Translations under genes and position numbers: made by a program | The notes under the pieces: generated by a model | What the model was told of the DNA's origin: nothing | What the model saw: the letters and a program-made list of their open reading frames with translations, nothing else | Databases searched by the model: none | Assembly: GCA_963709555.1 (NCBI GenBank) | Contig: CAVPWR010000003.1 | Location: 186,001-250,000 of the forward strand | Length of the DNA stretch: 64,000 nucleotides | Origin: Sulfurisoma sp963709555 | Lineage (GTDB): Bacteria > Pseudomonadota > Gammaproteobacteria > Burkholderiales > Rhodocyclaceae | Reading direction: 5' to 3' | In this document: piece after piece, positions 17,612 through 25,007 of the stretch | How the letters are laid out: each line of letters starts with the position of its first letter | Position numbering within the stretch: position 1 is the first letter of the stretch

Positions 17612-18679
17612 TTAGTCTCGTTTTCCGGTAAGGCTCACCTGCGCCTCGTTCTGCTGCGCCGCCTCGTTCTCCACCCATGCCAGCAACGTGCCCTTGGGTG
17701 AATCGCGCTGCACCGTGGCGCAGGCGGCGATGCACTGGCCGCACTGGGTGCAGGTGAACATCTGGTGTTTGGGCACGCGCGGCCGCAGGCGCATGGGGCA
17801 GACGCCCTCGCAGGCCGCGTAGCCGGGGCCGTCGGCGGTGTAGCAACTGTTGCAGTCGGCGGCGCGGCGGCGCTGGAAGCCGATCACCATCGCGCCGCGG
17901 TTACCCATCCAGGCCAGGCTCTGGAACAGGCCGACGGCGCAGCCGAAGCGGCAGAACAGGTGCCGCGCGAAAATGAATTCGAGCGTCAGCACCAGCGTGC
18001 CGACGCCGATGAACAGCGCCTGGTTGCGGGTGGGCGAGAGCGCGAACAGGTTGCCGTAGATCTCCGCCGGCGGCAGCAGGTAGGTGATCAGCACGATGGC
18101 CCAGAGCGCGGCGAACAGCACGGTGAGCGGCAGGGTGACCAGCCACCAGCGCGCATCGACGACGAAGGCGCTGCCGTCCGGATTCTTCGGCGGCACGGGC
18201 TTCCTGTCCCACAGGCTCTGCTTGCCCGAAGCGTGGCGCATCAGGCGGTTGATGGTTTCGACCACCGAGAAGTGCGGGCAGAGCCAGCCGCAGTAGAGCC
18301 GGCCCCAGCGCCAGGCGATGGCGAGGAAGATGGCGGCGCCGCCGAGCAGCGGCAGGAACAGGCGCAGCATCAGGTTGACGCCGACCTCGGTCGCGGATAT
18401 CCGGCCGGCGAAGAAATCGTCGAGGCCGAGGTGCCAGTGGTAGCCGAGGATGATGGCGTGGCCCTCGGTCAGGTCGTAGCGGAAGATGTCGAACACCGGC
18501 GCGACGACGAACAGGACGAAGAAGCCGATCTGCGCCCACAGGCGGCCGTGCTGGATGGCGCCGGCCTTGCCGGGGGCACTCTTCGTGTGCCAGGAAACGG
18601 GCATCGACGGGAGCCTTGCCGCCGGGCCGTCCCAAGGCAAGGCGGCACGCCGCGAAGCGGCAATCTGCTCCGGCGTCAT
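17612..18679 (-). CDS. CcoG/NapH/NosR-like 4Fe-4S membrane protein in nor cluster
   Basis: Polytopic Fe-S protein of 355 residues. Seen: hydrophobic segments near residues 50-72, 100-125, 185-212 and 225-245; paired motifs CGWLCPHFSVVET (about residue 130) and CRFGCAVGLFQS (about 250); a CNSCYTADGPGYAACEGVCP region; and a C-terminal CTQCGQCIAACATV ferredoxin motif. This layout matches NapH/NosR C-terminal/CcoG proteins that move electrons across the membrane or assist copper-centre assembly. It lies between norD and norQ, so a role supporting NO reductase or a related oxidase is likely, but the exact function is unknown. No frameshift. The ATG at 18679 precedes MTPEQIAASRR. Confidence 0.8.
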   Translation of the reverse strand: MTPEQIAASRRAALPWDGPAARLPSMPVSWHTKSAPGKAGAIQHGRLWAQIGFFVLFVVAPVFDIFRYDLTEGHAIILGYHWHLGLDDFFAGRISATEVGVNLMLRLFLPLLGGAAIFLAIAWRWGRLYCGWLCPHFSVVETINRLMRHASGKQSLWDRKPVPPKNPDGSAFVVDARWWLVTLPLTVLFAALWAIVLITYLLPPAEIYGNLFALSPTRNQALFIGVGTLVLTLEFIFARHLFCRFGCAVGLFQSLAWMGNRGAMVIGFQRRRAADCNSCYTADGPGYAACEGVCPMRLRPRVPKHQMFTCTQCGQCIAACATVQRDSPKGTLLAWVENEAAQQNEAQVSLTGKRD

Positions 18680-18760
18680 GACAGCGCTCCCCGTGATGAT
18701 CGAGCGCAGCGAGGAAGCGGACTCCCCCGCCGGCGGGCGGGGGCCGGGGGGTGGGGACGT

Positions 18761-19153
18761 TCAATCACAACGGCGGCCGATGAGGGGATAGACATAGGGT
18801 TGTCCTGCCATGGCCTTGGCCAGGCCGAGGATGCCGAACATGATCAGCGTCGAGTGGATGCAGGTGAAATACATGATCACGTAGGTCCAGGTCCATTCGG
18901 AGTCGAGGCCGAAGAGCCAGATGAAGCCGGCGCAGGCGACGACGATCAGCGCGCCGCCCCAGAGGCTGACCCAGAAGGCCTGGTCGAGATGGCAGCGGGC
19001 GAGGGCCGGCGCGGTGCCGCGTTGTTTGAACCAGAGCCAGGCGATGGCGAGGAAGCCCAGCCCCGGCGCCAGCATCAGGTTGACCAGATAGAGCGACTCG
19101 GCCGCGACGGCGAGACCCTGGCCCGGCGCGTCGTCAGCGCCCGAATGTGGCAA
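18761..19153 (-). CDS. small membrane protein overlapping norQ
   Basis: Predicted integral membrane protein of about 130 residues, function unknown. Three hydrophobic segments are clear: YLVNLMLAPGLGFLAIAWLW, FWVSLWGGALIVVACAGFIWLFG and YVIMYFTCIHSTLIMFGILGLAKAM. There is no ATG before the first segment; a TTG at 19153 gives MPHSGADDAPGQG and overlaps the norQ 3' end by 20 bases, and a later ATG inside the first segment is the alternative. Stop TGA at 18761-18763. Conserved-looking His and Cys (TCIHS) in the last segment could bind a cofactor, but this is speculation. It sits in the run norF-norQ-this gene-CcoG-like, so it is probably co-transcribed with NO reductase accessory genes. Confidence 0.65.
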   Translation of the reverse strand: MPHSGADDAPGQGLAVAAESLYLVNLMLAPGLGFLAIAWLWFKQRGTAPALARCHLDQAFWVSLWGGALIVVACAGFIWLFGLDSEWTWTYVIMYFTCIHSTLIMFGILGLAKAMAGQPYVYPLIGRRCD

Positions 19154-19928
19154 GCACCACCTCCAGCAGCGCCTCGGCGACTTCGATGTCGTCGGTGAGG
19201 CTCTCGACCAGCGAGGCGCGGCAGGCCTCCACCGGGTCCATGCCGTCGCGGATGAGGATCGCCGCATAGACCAGCAGGCGGGTGCTGGCGACTTCCTCGA
19301 GGTCGACGTCCTTGAGCGCGCGCAGGCTGCGGCCGATGCCGACCAGGCGCTTGGCCGTCATCTCGTCGCAGCCGGTTTCGCCGCGCAGGATGCTTTCCTC
19401 GCGGTCGGCCGCAGGAAAGTCGAAGCGCAGCGAGACGAAGCGCTGCCGCGTCGAGGGCTTCATGCCCTTCATGAAGTTCTGGTAACCGGGGTTGTAGGAG
19501 ACCACCAGCATGAAGGCCGAGGGCGCATGCAGTTCCTCGCCGGTGCGGTCGATGGGCAACACGCGGCGGTGGTCGGCCAGCGGGTGGATCACCACGGTGG
19601 TGTCCTTGCGCGCTTCGACCACCTCGTCGAGGTAGCAGATGCCGCCCTCGCGCACGGCGCGCGTCAGCGGCCCGTCGGACCAGTAGGTGGCGCCGTCGCC
19701 GATCAGGTGGCGGCCGACGAGGTCGGCGGCGGTGAGGTCGTCGTGGCAGGCCACGGTGTACAGCGGCAGGTTCAGTTTCGCCGCCATGTAGGCGACGAAG
19801 CGCGTCTTGCCGACGCCGGTCGGGCCCTTGATGAGGACGGGCAGGTGGTTCTTCCAGGCGTGCTCGAAGAGATCGACTTCGTTGCCGGCGGCTTCGTAGT
19901 AGGGCAGTTCGGTGTGGGGTGCGTTCAT
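19134..19928 (-). CDS. norQ: NorQ, MoxR-type AAA+ ATPase
   Basis: AAA+ chaperone of 264 residues that pairs with NorD to activate cNOR. Walker A GPTGVGKTRFV (near residue 35), Walker B ICYLDEV (near 97-103), sensor VVSYNPGYQN and the arginine-finger region STRQRFVSLRF are all present, as is the MoxR lid segment. ATG at 19928 overlaps the norF stop (ATGA, 19925-19928), indicating translational coupling. No frameshift. Length and motif order match NorQ/CbbQ proteins; the nor context favours NorQ over CbbQ. Confidence 0.94.
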   Translation of the reverse strand: MNAPHTELPYYEAAGNEVDLFEHAWKNHLPVLIKGPTGVGKTRFVAYMAAKLNLPLYTVACHDDLTAADLVGRHLIGDGATYWSDGPLTRAVREGGICYLDEVVEARKDTTVVIHPLADHRRVLPIDRTGEELHAPSAFMLVVSYNPGYQNFMKGMKPSTRQRFVSLRFDFPAADREESILRGETGCDEMTAKRLVGIGRSLRALKDVDLEEVASTRLLVYAAILIRDGMDPVEACRASLVESLTDDIEVAEALLEVVLATFGR

Positions 19929-20185
19929 TTCAGACCTAGCCAGTACGCCAGCATGATGATCGCCAGCACGAGGAGCAGCCAGCCTAGCACGACGGCACGC
20001 CACAGAAACTTGACCCGGCGCAAGGCCATGAAGTCGTAGATGACCAGCCAGCCCTTGACCCCGGCGATGGCGAGGATGAGGGCGACGGCCTTGGGGCCGG
20101 CGGCGTGCAGTTCGCCGATGAACCAGGTGACGGCGGTGGCCGCCATCAGGACGATCCAGACGAGGTTGAGGAGATGCGAAGACAT
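19925..20185 (-). CDS. norF: NorF-like small membrane subunit (COX4-type)
   Basis: Short integral membrane protein of 86 residues with three hydrophobic segments (LLNLVWIVLMAATAVTWFIG, AVALILAIAGVKGWLVIYDF, AVVLGWLLLVLAIIMLAYWLG). The basic loop LRRVKFLWR follows the second segment, as in prokaryotic cytochrome c oxidase subunit IV-like proteins. It lies 5 bases after norE and overlaps norQ by 4, the usual norE-norF-norQ order. NorEF are needed for full NO reductase activity, but the mechanism is unsettled. ATG at 20185 begins MSSHLLN. Confidence 0.82.
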   Translation of the reverse strand: MSSHLLNLVWIVLMAATAVTWFIGELHAAGPKAVALILAIAGVKGWLVIYDFMALRRVKFLWRAVVLGWLLLVLAIIMLAYWLGLK

Positions 20186-20190
20186 GGGCT

Positions 20191-20781
20191 TCAGCGCATT
20201 ACGTAGACAAGCGGGAACAGGATGATCCACACCAGGTCGACCATGTGCCAGTAGGAGGCGCCGGTCTCGATGCCGTGGTGCTCGCGCGCCGTGTAGGCAC
20301 CCCGGCGCGCCTTGTTCCAGACGAAGCCGAGAATCATCATCCCCATCACCACGTGCAGCGCGTGGAACATGGTGAGCGAGAGGTAGAACATGTAGAAGGT
20401 GTTGGTGTCGAGGCTGATGCCGGCATCGAACTTGGCCGAGTATTCGAAAACCTTGACGACGAGGAAGCCGCAGCCCGTGGCGATGGCGGCCAGCAAAAAG
20501 TCGGCGCTGGCGGCACGGCGGTCGGCCTTGATCGCCGCCACGGCACGGGCCACGAACCAGCTGCCGGTGATCAGCAGCAGGGTATTGAGCGCACCCGCGT
20601 CGCGGTCCAGCGTCAGCTGCATGGCGTTGAAGAGGTCGAGGTTCTTCAGCCGGGTGATGGCGTAGGCGGCGAACAGCACGCCGAAAGCCATCAGCTCGGC
20701 GAGGATGAAGACCCAGATGGCGAGGTCGCCGGGTGGATACTCGGCCAGGGGGTGGCCGTGGCGGCGGGCGTGGGCGGTCAT
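20191..20781 (-). CDS. norE: NorE, cytochrome c oxidase subunit III-like protein
   Basis: Membrane protein of 196 residues of the COX3 superfamily found in nor operons. Seen: DLAIWVFILAELMAFGVLFAAY as first segment, LNTLLLITGSWFVARAV, the second half with FYMFYLSLTMFHALHVVMGM and the closing YWHMVDLVWIILFPLVYV, which carry the family His and Glu residues. An exact copy of the window's 23-bp dispersed repeat (20495-20517) lies inside the gene and is read as RAASADF without breaking the frame. A promoter with an imperfect FNR/Dnr box (20837-20850) and a GATACT -10 (20809-20814) precedes it. No frameshift. Confidence 0.9.
   Translation of the reverse strand: MTAHARRHGHPLAEYPPGDLAIWVFILAELMAFGVLFAAYAITRLKNLDLFNAMQLTLDRDAGALNTLLLITGSWFVARAVAAIKADRRAASADFLLAAIATGCGFLVVKVFEYSAKFDAGISLDTNTFYMFYLSLTMFHALHVVMGMMILGFVWNKARRGAYTAREHHGIETGASYWHMVDLVWIILFPLVYVMR
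20495..20517 (+). repeat. dispersed 23-bp repeat, copy 2 (inside norE)
   Basis: Exact copy of the 23-bp sequence at 2996-3018. On the coding strand of norE it is read in the frame R-A-A-S-A-D-F, between two membrane segments. Confidence 0.85.
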
Positions 20782-20836
20782 GGAGCGGATGCTGGAGGAA
20801 AGGCCTGCAGTATCCGTAAAGCCCGACGGAGCCGCC

Positions 20837-20850
20837 TTGACTCGGGATAA
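20837..20850. promoter_or_regulatory. imperfect FNR/Dnr-type box for norE operon
   Basis: TTGACTCGGGATAA; on the transcribed side TTATC-CCGA-GTCAA, one half-site perfect. Its centre is 41.5 bases from a start predicted at about 20802, with GATACT (minus strand, 20809-20814) as -10, so position supports function better than sequence alone. Confidence 0.6.
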
Positions 20851-20857
20851 GGTGAAG

Positions 20858-21574
20858 TCAGCCCTTCCAGGTTTTCTCGCCGGCCGTGACGGCGAAGGGC
20901 AGGCGGTTCTCCGCCGGCGGCAGCGGACAGACCGCGAACGGGGTGAAGGCGCAGGGCGGATTGATGGCGCGGTTGAAGTCGAGAATAAAACGGTCGCCTT
21001 GCGGGGCAGGAACATGCAGGAAGCGGCCGCCGCCATAGGTTGCGCGGCCGCTGCTGGCATCGGCGATGACGAAATGCAGCGGATCGGCGTCCGCCTTCTG
21101 CGGGCGCAAGGAATGGTCGCTGCCGTTCAGCGAGAAGCGGGCCAGCGCGCCGTCCCAGCGGGCTTCGATGCGCCATGCCGGGTCGAAGGCGTAGCAGTCG
21201 ATGCCGCTGAAGTTGCGGCGCGTCGGGCTCTCGGCATCGCGCACGCGCAGGGCGAGGCGGCCGTCGCGCTCGATGAGGAAAAAGCTCGTCGTGCCGTGGC
21301 GGATGACGGCGGCTGTGCCAGCGGCATCGCTGGGCAAGGGCTGCGCCGGCGCACCGTCCGGCTGCCATTGGGCAACGTTGCCGCTGACGTGGAGCAGGCC
21401 GAGCAGGGGTGGCGTGCCGGGCAGTTCGATGTCGCAGTCGGGCGCGCCACCGATGCGGTGCGTGCCGTCGTCGAGCCAGACCAGGTTGACCAGCGTGAGC
21501 CAGCCGTCTTCCTTGCACAATTCGGCAAGGCGTTCGGCGCGCCAGCGTTCGTGTTCGGCGACGGCATATGGCAT
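20858..21574 (-). CDS. DUF1684 family protein
   Basis: Protein of 238 residues matching the DUF1684 family, whose function is unknown. Visible family features: N-terminal HERWRAERLAELCKEDGWLTLVNLVWL, then a beta-rich middle, and the C-terminal core GGRFLHVP, FILDFNRAINPPCAFTPFAVCPLPPAENRLPF, which is the strongly conserved part. No signal peptide or membrane segment is seen, so it is probably cytoplasmic. No frameshift. It lies between the norE promoter and an HDOD gene on the same strand, 7 bases after the latter. A role in denitrification is not implied by the sequence. Confidence 0.85.
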   Translation of the reverse strand: MPYAVAEHERWRAERLAELCKEDGWLTLVNLVWLDDGTHRIGGAPDCDIELPGTPPLLGLLHVSGNVAQWQPDGAPAQPLPSDAAGTAAVIRHGTTSFFLIERDGRLALRVRDAESPTRRNFSGIDCYAFDPAWRIEARWDGALARFSLNGSDHSLRPQKADADPLHFVIADASSGRATYGGGRFLHVPAPQGDRFILDFNRAINPPCAFTPFAVCPLPPAENRLPFAVTAGEKTWKG

Positions 21575-21581
21575 GGCAACC

Positions 21582-22463
21582 TCAGTGCTGCCCCGACTCG
21601 GCGAGCAGGGCCTGCGCCTGGGTGACGATGTGCGCCTGGCGCTCTTCATCGAGGCCGATCATGCGCGCGGCCAGCCATTCTAGCGATGCCTGCGGGATCA
21701 GCTTGTGCGCTTCCGCCAGGTCGAAGGGCAGGGCGGCGTTGTCGAAGCCCGCCATCAGGTGGCGGGCGGTGTCGATCGAGAGGCGCGAGATGTTGGCGCG
21801 GACGCTGTCGATACCGCGGATCAGCTCGGTCAGCAGGTGCGGCAGGGCCCACATTTCGCCACACTTCATGGTGAGTTCGTGGAACTTGAAGCCACAGACC
21901 ATCTGCTGGGCCTCGACCGAGCGCCGGGCCTGGCCGCTGGCCAGGGCGTCGGCGGCCGCCTGCGGCAGTTCCGGGGCGAAGCACCACAGCAACAACTCGC
22001 CGGTGTCGGCGAGCAGGGTGGCCATGCCGACTTCGTCGGGCGAGAGGTCGGAACGGGCCGAGCTCCACAGGACCGCGAGCTGGCTCGCCAGCACCGAGCG
22101 GCCTTCGCAGGCGACGAGCCCCGGGTTGGTCTCGTCGGTTTCCGGGCTGTCGAGCAACATGTGGCGGAAGGTGGTGGTGCCCAGTTGCATGACGGCGGCC
22201 AGCGTCGTCGTCGTGTCGTGGCCGAGCTTGCGGGTACGGCGCTTCTCGGCTTCGCGCAGCAGGCGCAGGCAGAGGAATGGGTCGCGCGATGCGATGTCGG
22301 CCAGCTCGCGCGCAGAAAGTCCTTCCGCGCTCTGCTCTTCGAGGCTGAGCAGCAGGGTCTTCGAGCGTGGCATCGAGGGCAGCTCGCGCCCAACCAGAAA
22401 GGCGCTCCAGGAGCCTACGCTCCAATGTTTTTGGTGTTCGGTCAGCACCGCCGCAGTTTCCAT
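21582..22463 (-). CDS. HDOD domain protein
   Basis: Cytoplasmic signalling-type protein of about 293 residues with an HDOD (degenerate HD-phosphohydrolase) domain: LADIASRDPFLCLRLLREAEKR, LAAVMQLGTTTFRHMLLDSPE, and the C-terminal VCGFKFHELTMKCGEMWALPHLL. The usual HD catalytic pair is not preserved, as in the family. ATG at 22463 begins METAAVLTEHQ; a GTG at 22493 would add 10 residues but lies in the norB terminator region. No frameshift. HDOD proteins often take part in stress or c-di-GMP signalling; the target here is unknown. Confidence 0.85.
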   Translation of the reverse strand: METAAVLTEHQKHWSVGSWSAFLVGRELPSMPRSKTLLLSLEEQSAEGLSARELADIASRDPFLCLRLLREAEKRRTRKLGHDTTTTLAAVMQLGTTTFRHMLLDSPETDETNPGLVACEGRSVLASQLAVLWSSARSDLSPDEVGMATLLADTGELLLWCFAPELPQAAADALASGQARRSVEAQQMVCGFKFHELTMKCGEMWALPHLLTELIRGIDSVRANISRLSIDTARHLMAGFDNAALPFDLAEAHKLIPQASLEWLAARMIGLDEERQAHIVTQAQALLAESGQH

Positions 22464-22487
22464 CGGGGTGGTGGATCGCGTTTTGGC

Positions 22488-22533
22488 GGTCACAAAACAA
22501 AACCGGCGCCAAATCTTTCGATTGGCGCCGGTT
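22488..22533 (-). terminator. rho-independent terminator of norCB
   Basis: A perfect 12-bp stem, 22501-22512 and 22522-22533 (AACCGGCGCCAA/TTGGCGCCGGTT), 9-nt loop, followed on the minus strand by TTTTGTTTTGTG. It lies 23 bases after the norB stop and ends the norCB transcript before the HDOD gene. Confidence 0.93.
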
Positions 22534-22555
22534 CGGCGTGGCTATCAGGTCAGGA

Positions 22556-23932
22556 TCAGGCCTTGGCCTTCTCCTCGCCCGGGATGAAGAAACTCCAGAT
22601 ATACACGATCAGGCCGACCAGGAATGCCACACCGGCCCACTCGCGCATCCAGTAGAACATCGACACCTGATCCTGCGCGTCCATGAAGGACATCGGCGTC
22701 GAGGAGACGCGCTGCAGCCACACTTGCAGGATGCCGGCGGCGGTGAGGAACAGCGTGATGAACACGATGGAGACGGTCATCAGCCAGAAGGCCCACATCT
22801 CGGCAACCTGCGCCTTGTTGCTGTTGGCGGCGCGACCGCGCATCAGCGGCATGGCGTAGGAGATCATGGTGATCACCACCATCACGTAGGCGCCGTAGAA
22901 GGCCATGTGGCCGTGCGCCGCGGTGATCTGCGTGCCGTGGGTGTAGAAGTTCACCGGAGCCAGGGTGTGGAGGAAGCCCCACACGCCGGCGCCGAGGAAG
23001 GACATCACGCCCGTGCCCAGCGCCCACAAGGTCGCGGCCTTGTTCGGGTGCTCGCGCCGACGACGGTTCACCATGTTGAAGGCGAACAGGGTCATGGCGA
23101 AGAAGGGGATGGGTTCCAGGGCCGAGAAGATCGAGCCGAACCACTGCCAGTACTCGGGCGTGCCGATCCAGTAGTAGTGGTGGCCGGTGCCGATGATGCC
23201 GGTGACCAGGGTCAGGGTGATGATCACGTACAGCCACTTCTCGATCACTTCGCGGTCGACGCCGGTGACCTTGATCAGGACGAAGGCCAGGATGGCGCCG
23301 AGGATCAGTTCCCACACGCCTTCAACCCAGAGGTGCACAACCCACCACCAGTAGAACTTGTCGCGCACGACGTTGTCCGGGTTGTAGAAGGAGAACAGGA
23401 AGAAGATCGCCAGGCCCCAGAGGCCGACCAGCAGCACCGTGTTGATCGCGGTCTTGCGGCCCTTCAGCACCGTCATGGTGATGTTGAAGAGGAAGGCCAG
23501 CGCCACGACGACGATGCCGATCTTGGTGATCAACGGCTGTTCGAGGAACTCCCGTCCCATGGTCGGGAGGAGATCGTTGCCGGTCATCTTGGCCAGCGTG
23601 GCGTAGGGCACCAGCAGGTAGCCCACCACGGTCAGGGCGGCGGCGACGAGGAAGATCCAGAACAGCGCGATGGCCAGTTTCGGACTGAAGAGCTCCGTTT
23701 CCGACTCCTCGGGCACAAGGTAGTAGGCGGCGCCCATGAAGCCCATCAGCAGCCAGACGATGAGTGCATTGGTATGCACCATGCGTGCGACGTTGAACGG
23801 GATGTGCGGGAAGAGGAAGTCGCCCATCACATACTGCAGGCCCATGATCAGGCCGAACAGGATCTGTGCGACGAACAAACCGATTGCCGCTATGAAATAC
23901 GGTTTGGAAACCGCTTGCGATTTGAATTGCAT
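22556..23932 (-). CDS. norB: NorB, cytochrome c-dependent nitric oxide reductase catalytic subunit
   Basis: Twelve-segment heme-copper superfamily protein of 458 residues that reduces NO to N2O. Seen: HTNALIVWLLMG (low-spin heme His, near residue 54), HLWVEGVWE (FeB His plus the two glutamates typical of NorB, near 202-210), GTGHHYYWIG (FeB His pair, near 250) and HGHMAFYGAY (heme ligands, near 340). There is no N-terminal extension, so it is the cNOR type, not qNOR, consistent with norC next door. The ATG at 23932 is chosen because AAAGGAG stands 7-12 bases upstream; a TTG at 23938 is less likely. No frameshift. Confidence 0.97.
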   Translation of the reverse strand: MQFKSQAVSKPYFIAAIGLFVAQILFGLIMGLQYVMGDFLFPHIPFNVARMVHTNALIVWLLMGFMGAAYYLVPEESETELFSPKLAIALFWIFLVAAALTVVGYLLVPYATLAKMTGNDLLPTMGREFLEQPLITKIGIVVVALAFLFNITMTVLKGRKTAINTVLLVGLWGLAIFFLFSFYNPDNVVRDKFYWWWVVHLWVEGVWELILGAILAFVLIKVTGVDREVIEKWLYVIITLTLVTGIIGTGHHYYWIGTPEYWQWFGSIFSALEPIPFFAMTLFAFNMVNRRRREHPNKAATLWALGTGVMSFLGAGVWGFLHTLAPVNFYTHGTQITAAHGHMAFYGAYVMVVITMISYAMPLMRGRAANSNKAQVAEMWAFWLMTVSIVFITLFLTAAGILQVWLQRVSSTPMSFMDAQDQVSMFYWMREWAGVAFLVGLIVYIWSFFIPGEEKAKA

Positions 23933-23966
23933 ATTCAATCTCCTTTAAGTCGAGTCGGTTTCCGCA

Positions 23967-24395
23967 TCAGCCTTCGATATTCGGGGGCCACTTGGCGGTG
24001 TCGATCTCGCCTACGTACTTGAAGAAGGCGACGAGTTCGTCCAACTGCTTGTCGGTCAGGTTGAATTGCGGCATCTGGCGGCGGCCCGGTGCACCGGTGG
24101 GCTGCGCCTTGATCCAGGCCTTGATGAATTCACCGCCGCGGCGCTTGTAGACATTGCCGAGTTCGGGAGCGAAATAGGCACCCTCGCCGAGCAGCGTGTG
24201 GCAGCCGATGCAATTGTTGGTCTCCCACAGCTTCTTGCCTGCCGCGACGGCCGGGTTGGCCAGTGCCGCGCGGTTGTCGCGCTTGGGCAGAACCTGCTCG
24301 GTGTTATAGGTCAGTCCGAGGAACATCAGGAAGAAGAATATCGTCCCCCCGTAAAAGATGTTCCTTGCTGCCGATGTGGTGAATGACCCGCTCAT
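23967..24395 (-). CDS. norC: NorC, nitric oxide reductase cytochrome c subunit
   Basis: Membrane-anchored monoheme cytochrome of 142 residues that passes electrons to NorB. One N-terminal anchor (IFYGGTIFFFLMFLGLTYN), then the heme site CIGCH (near residue 62) and the axial Met in RRQMPQF (near 107). The closing sequence IDTAKWPPNIEG is typical of NorC. A ribosome site AAGGGGGG precedes the ATG at 24395. norB follows after 34 bases. Controlled by the FNR/Dnr-type promoter described at 24416-24480. No frameshift. Confidence 0.97.
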   Translation of the reverse strand: MSGSFTTSAARNIFYGGTIFFFLMFLGLTYNTEQVLPKRDNRAALANPAVAAGKKLWETNNCIGCHTLLGEGAYFAPELGNVYKRRGGEFIKAWIKAQPTGAPGRRQMPQFNLTDKQLDELVAFFKYVGEIDTAKWPPNIEG

Positions 24396-24415
24396 TTAGC
24401 CCCCCCTTGATCATG

Positions 24416-24480
24416 CCGCACCATGCGGCGTGGTGCGGACTTTAGGGAAGCCGGTCAAGTGATTCCTTGACCGCAGTCAA
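24416..24480 (-). promoter_or_regulatory. norC promoter: FNR/Dnr box, -10 and leader hairpin
   Basis: TTGACCGCAGTCAA (24467-24480) is a perfect TTGAC-N4-GTCAA palindrome. On the minus strand TAAAGT (24439-24444) fits a -10 for a start near 24432, i.e. box centred at -41.5, the class II position. A perfect 8-bp inverted repeat CCGCACCA/TGGTGCGG (24416-24423 and 24431-24438) overlaps the predicted start and leader; it could bind a second regulator or form a leader hairpin. Confidence 0.85.
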
Positions 24481-24542
24481 TTCCGCGGCGGCCAGGGCAA
24501 TGACGAATGCAAATGGCGGCCGGAACGGCCGGCCGCGAGGGG

Positions 24543-24770
24543 CTACTGGTGGGCGTTGAGCAGGCGCGCCTTGCTACGTGCCTCGGCCTTGTTGGTTTCG
24601 GTCATCTGGCGACCGTAGGCCTCGCGCGCGGCCTTGCCCTGCTTGGTGGCCTCGATGCTCTTGAGGCAGCGCCAGCGCTTGCCGGTCTTCGTCACCAGCA
24701 GCCTCATTTCGGTCTTGGGGTGATGGGTGCGGCAGTGGTAGCAGAAAATGGTATCGGATTCGGCGGGCAT
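24543..24770 (-). CDS. small zinc-ribbon-like protein
   Basis: Protein of 75 residues, function not recognised. MPAESDTIFCYHCRTHH gives a CXXC plus paired His that could bind zinc, with a further Cys in RWRCLKSIE; the rest is basic and helical (EAYGRQMTETNKAEARSKAR). It has its own start at 24770 with no longer conserved N-terminal part; the frame upstream reads as low-quality sequence. It lies upstream of the norC promoter on the same strand but is separated from norC by 147 bases that hold that promoter, so it is probably an independent unit. Confidence 0.7.
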   Translation of the reverse strand: MPAESDTIFCYHCRTHHPKTEMRLLVTKTGKRWRCLKSIEATKQGKAAREAYGRQMTETNKAEARSKARLLNAHQ

Positions 24771-24948
24771 GTTGAACGGACAGGGAAATTTTCTGGTGGC
24801 GCAGGCGACAGTATGCCCAAGATTTCTTCGTGACGTTTGCGGCAGGTAGAATAATCCGCTGCGCGAATACTTAAGGCATTGTTTTGGCGTAAATTGTTGA
24901 TGAGTCGTATTTTCGCTGGTTGCGGCCGTCCACGCCTTGTTCGTTTCA

Positions 24949-24965
24949 GCGGCTAGACTAGCCGC
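24949..24965. promoter_or_regulatory. 17-bp palindrome upstream of the AsmA-type gene
   Basis: GCGGCTAG-A-CTAGCCGC, 8-bp perfect arms around one base, 43 bases before the ATG at 25008. The 237-base gap 24771-25007 holds nothing else I can support. A dyad of this kind could be an operator; CTAG is generally rare in GC-rich proteobacteria. Confidence 0.4.
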
Positions 24966-25007
24966 CACATTAATTACCGCCACGTCAGCCAGGTTGATTC
25001 GGACGAT

